Of a DNA stretch of 6,116 nt, positions 6,059 through 6,116 are shown piece by piece. Source of the DNA: Williamwhitmania sp035530955. Its GTDB lineage: Bacteria > Bacteroidota > Bacteroidia > Bacteroidales > Williamwhitmaniaceae. Below the pieces are notes generated by a model. That model was not told where the DNA came from. It searched no databases and worked only from the letters and a program-made list of their open reading frames with translations. The DNA lies in NCBI GenBank assembly GCA_035530955.1, contig DATKTT010000109.1:1-6116 (forward strand), read 5' to 3'. The translations under genes and the position numbers were made by a program. Every line of letters starts with the position of its first letter. Position 1 is the first letter of the stretch.

Positions 6059-6116
6059 ATGAAAAAACTTCTCTTCCTGCTGGTATCCACAGTAATATGC
6101 CATTCATTAACTTTTG
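6059..6116 (+). CDS. Start of an exported protein of unknown function (partial)
   Basis: Only the first 19 codons are in the window. They read as a classic Sec signal peptide: two lysines at residues 2-3, then the hydrophobic run LLFLLVSTVI, then CHSLTF. The residue before C14 is Ile rather than Gly, Ala or Ser, so this does not fit a normal lipobox, and a signal peptidase I substrate is more likely; the cleavage site lies outside the window. The ATG is 54 bases after the dnaK terminator stem and has its own predicted promoter, which supports a separate gene. Nothing about its function can be said. No Shine-Dalgarno is visible (leader ends TTTTACACC). Confidence 0.72.
   Translation, partial: MKKLLFLLVSTVICHSLTF

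Noticed and set aside
6059..6116. Lipoprotein signal peptide in the last partial gene, because of the Cys at residue 14
   Set aside because: The residue before the Cys is Ile and the hydrophobic run is short, which does not satisfy the lipobox; an ordinary Sec signal peptide fits better.
1..6116. CRISPR array, transposon ends, tRNA or rRNA genes, phage or defence genes
   Set aside because: No regularly spaced repeats, transposase-like frames, structured RNA signatures or defence-type domains could be seen on either strand.

Overview
The window looks like chromosomal, largely housekeeping DNA from a member of the Bacteroidota, most likely a Bacteroidales- or Marinilabiliales-like environmental lineage. 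Three things support this: the family flavour of the PanB, DnaK and cytidine deaminase proteins; start sites that mostly lack Shine-Dalgarno sequences; and promoters of the Bacteroidota type (-33 TTTG, 19-nt spacer, -7 TAnnTTTG) that I can place in front of three genes. The lineage is inferred from protein character only; no search was run.

Layout from left to right. (1) Positions 1-79 hold a leader and promoter, followed by a cytidine deaminase gene (cdd, + strand, 80-568). (2) A 527-residue receiver-PAS-class III adenylate cyclase lies on the - strand (565-2148). Its stop codon shares a palindromic TTAA with the cdd stop, so the two genes converge with a 4-bp overlap. (3) An RluA-family RNA pseudouridine synthase (2256-2951, -) directly follows panB (2952-3767, -). 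The two have no spacer, are in the same reading frame and are separated only by one TAG; a good Shine-Dalgarno for the second gene lies inside panB. The cyclase is downstream of this pair in the same direction after a 107-bp gap with no convincing terminator, so some co-transcription is possible. (4) A 269-bp divergent intergenic region carries the panB promoter on the - strand and the dnaK leader on the + strand. (5) dnaK (4037-5950, +) is complete and ends in a strong hairpin terminator. (6) The last 58 bases begin a new + strand gene encoding a Sec signal peptide; its promoter starts inside the dnaK terminator stem.

The genes do not form one pathway. They cover pyrimidine salvage (Cdd), pantothenate/CoA synthesis (PanB), RNA modification (RluA family), protein folding (DnaK) and a cAMP signalling enzyme. 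The cyclase is the most biologically interesting gene: every catalytic and adenine-selecting residue is visible, while its receiver domain has a histidine in place of the Thr/Ser switch residue. I see no mobile element, phage, CRISPR array, RNA gene or defence system, and I do not think this window contains a new system. The findings concern gene junctions, promoters and the divergent receiver.
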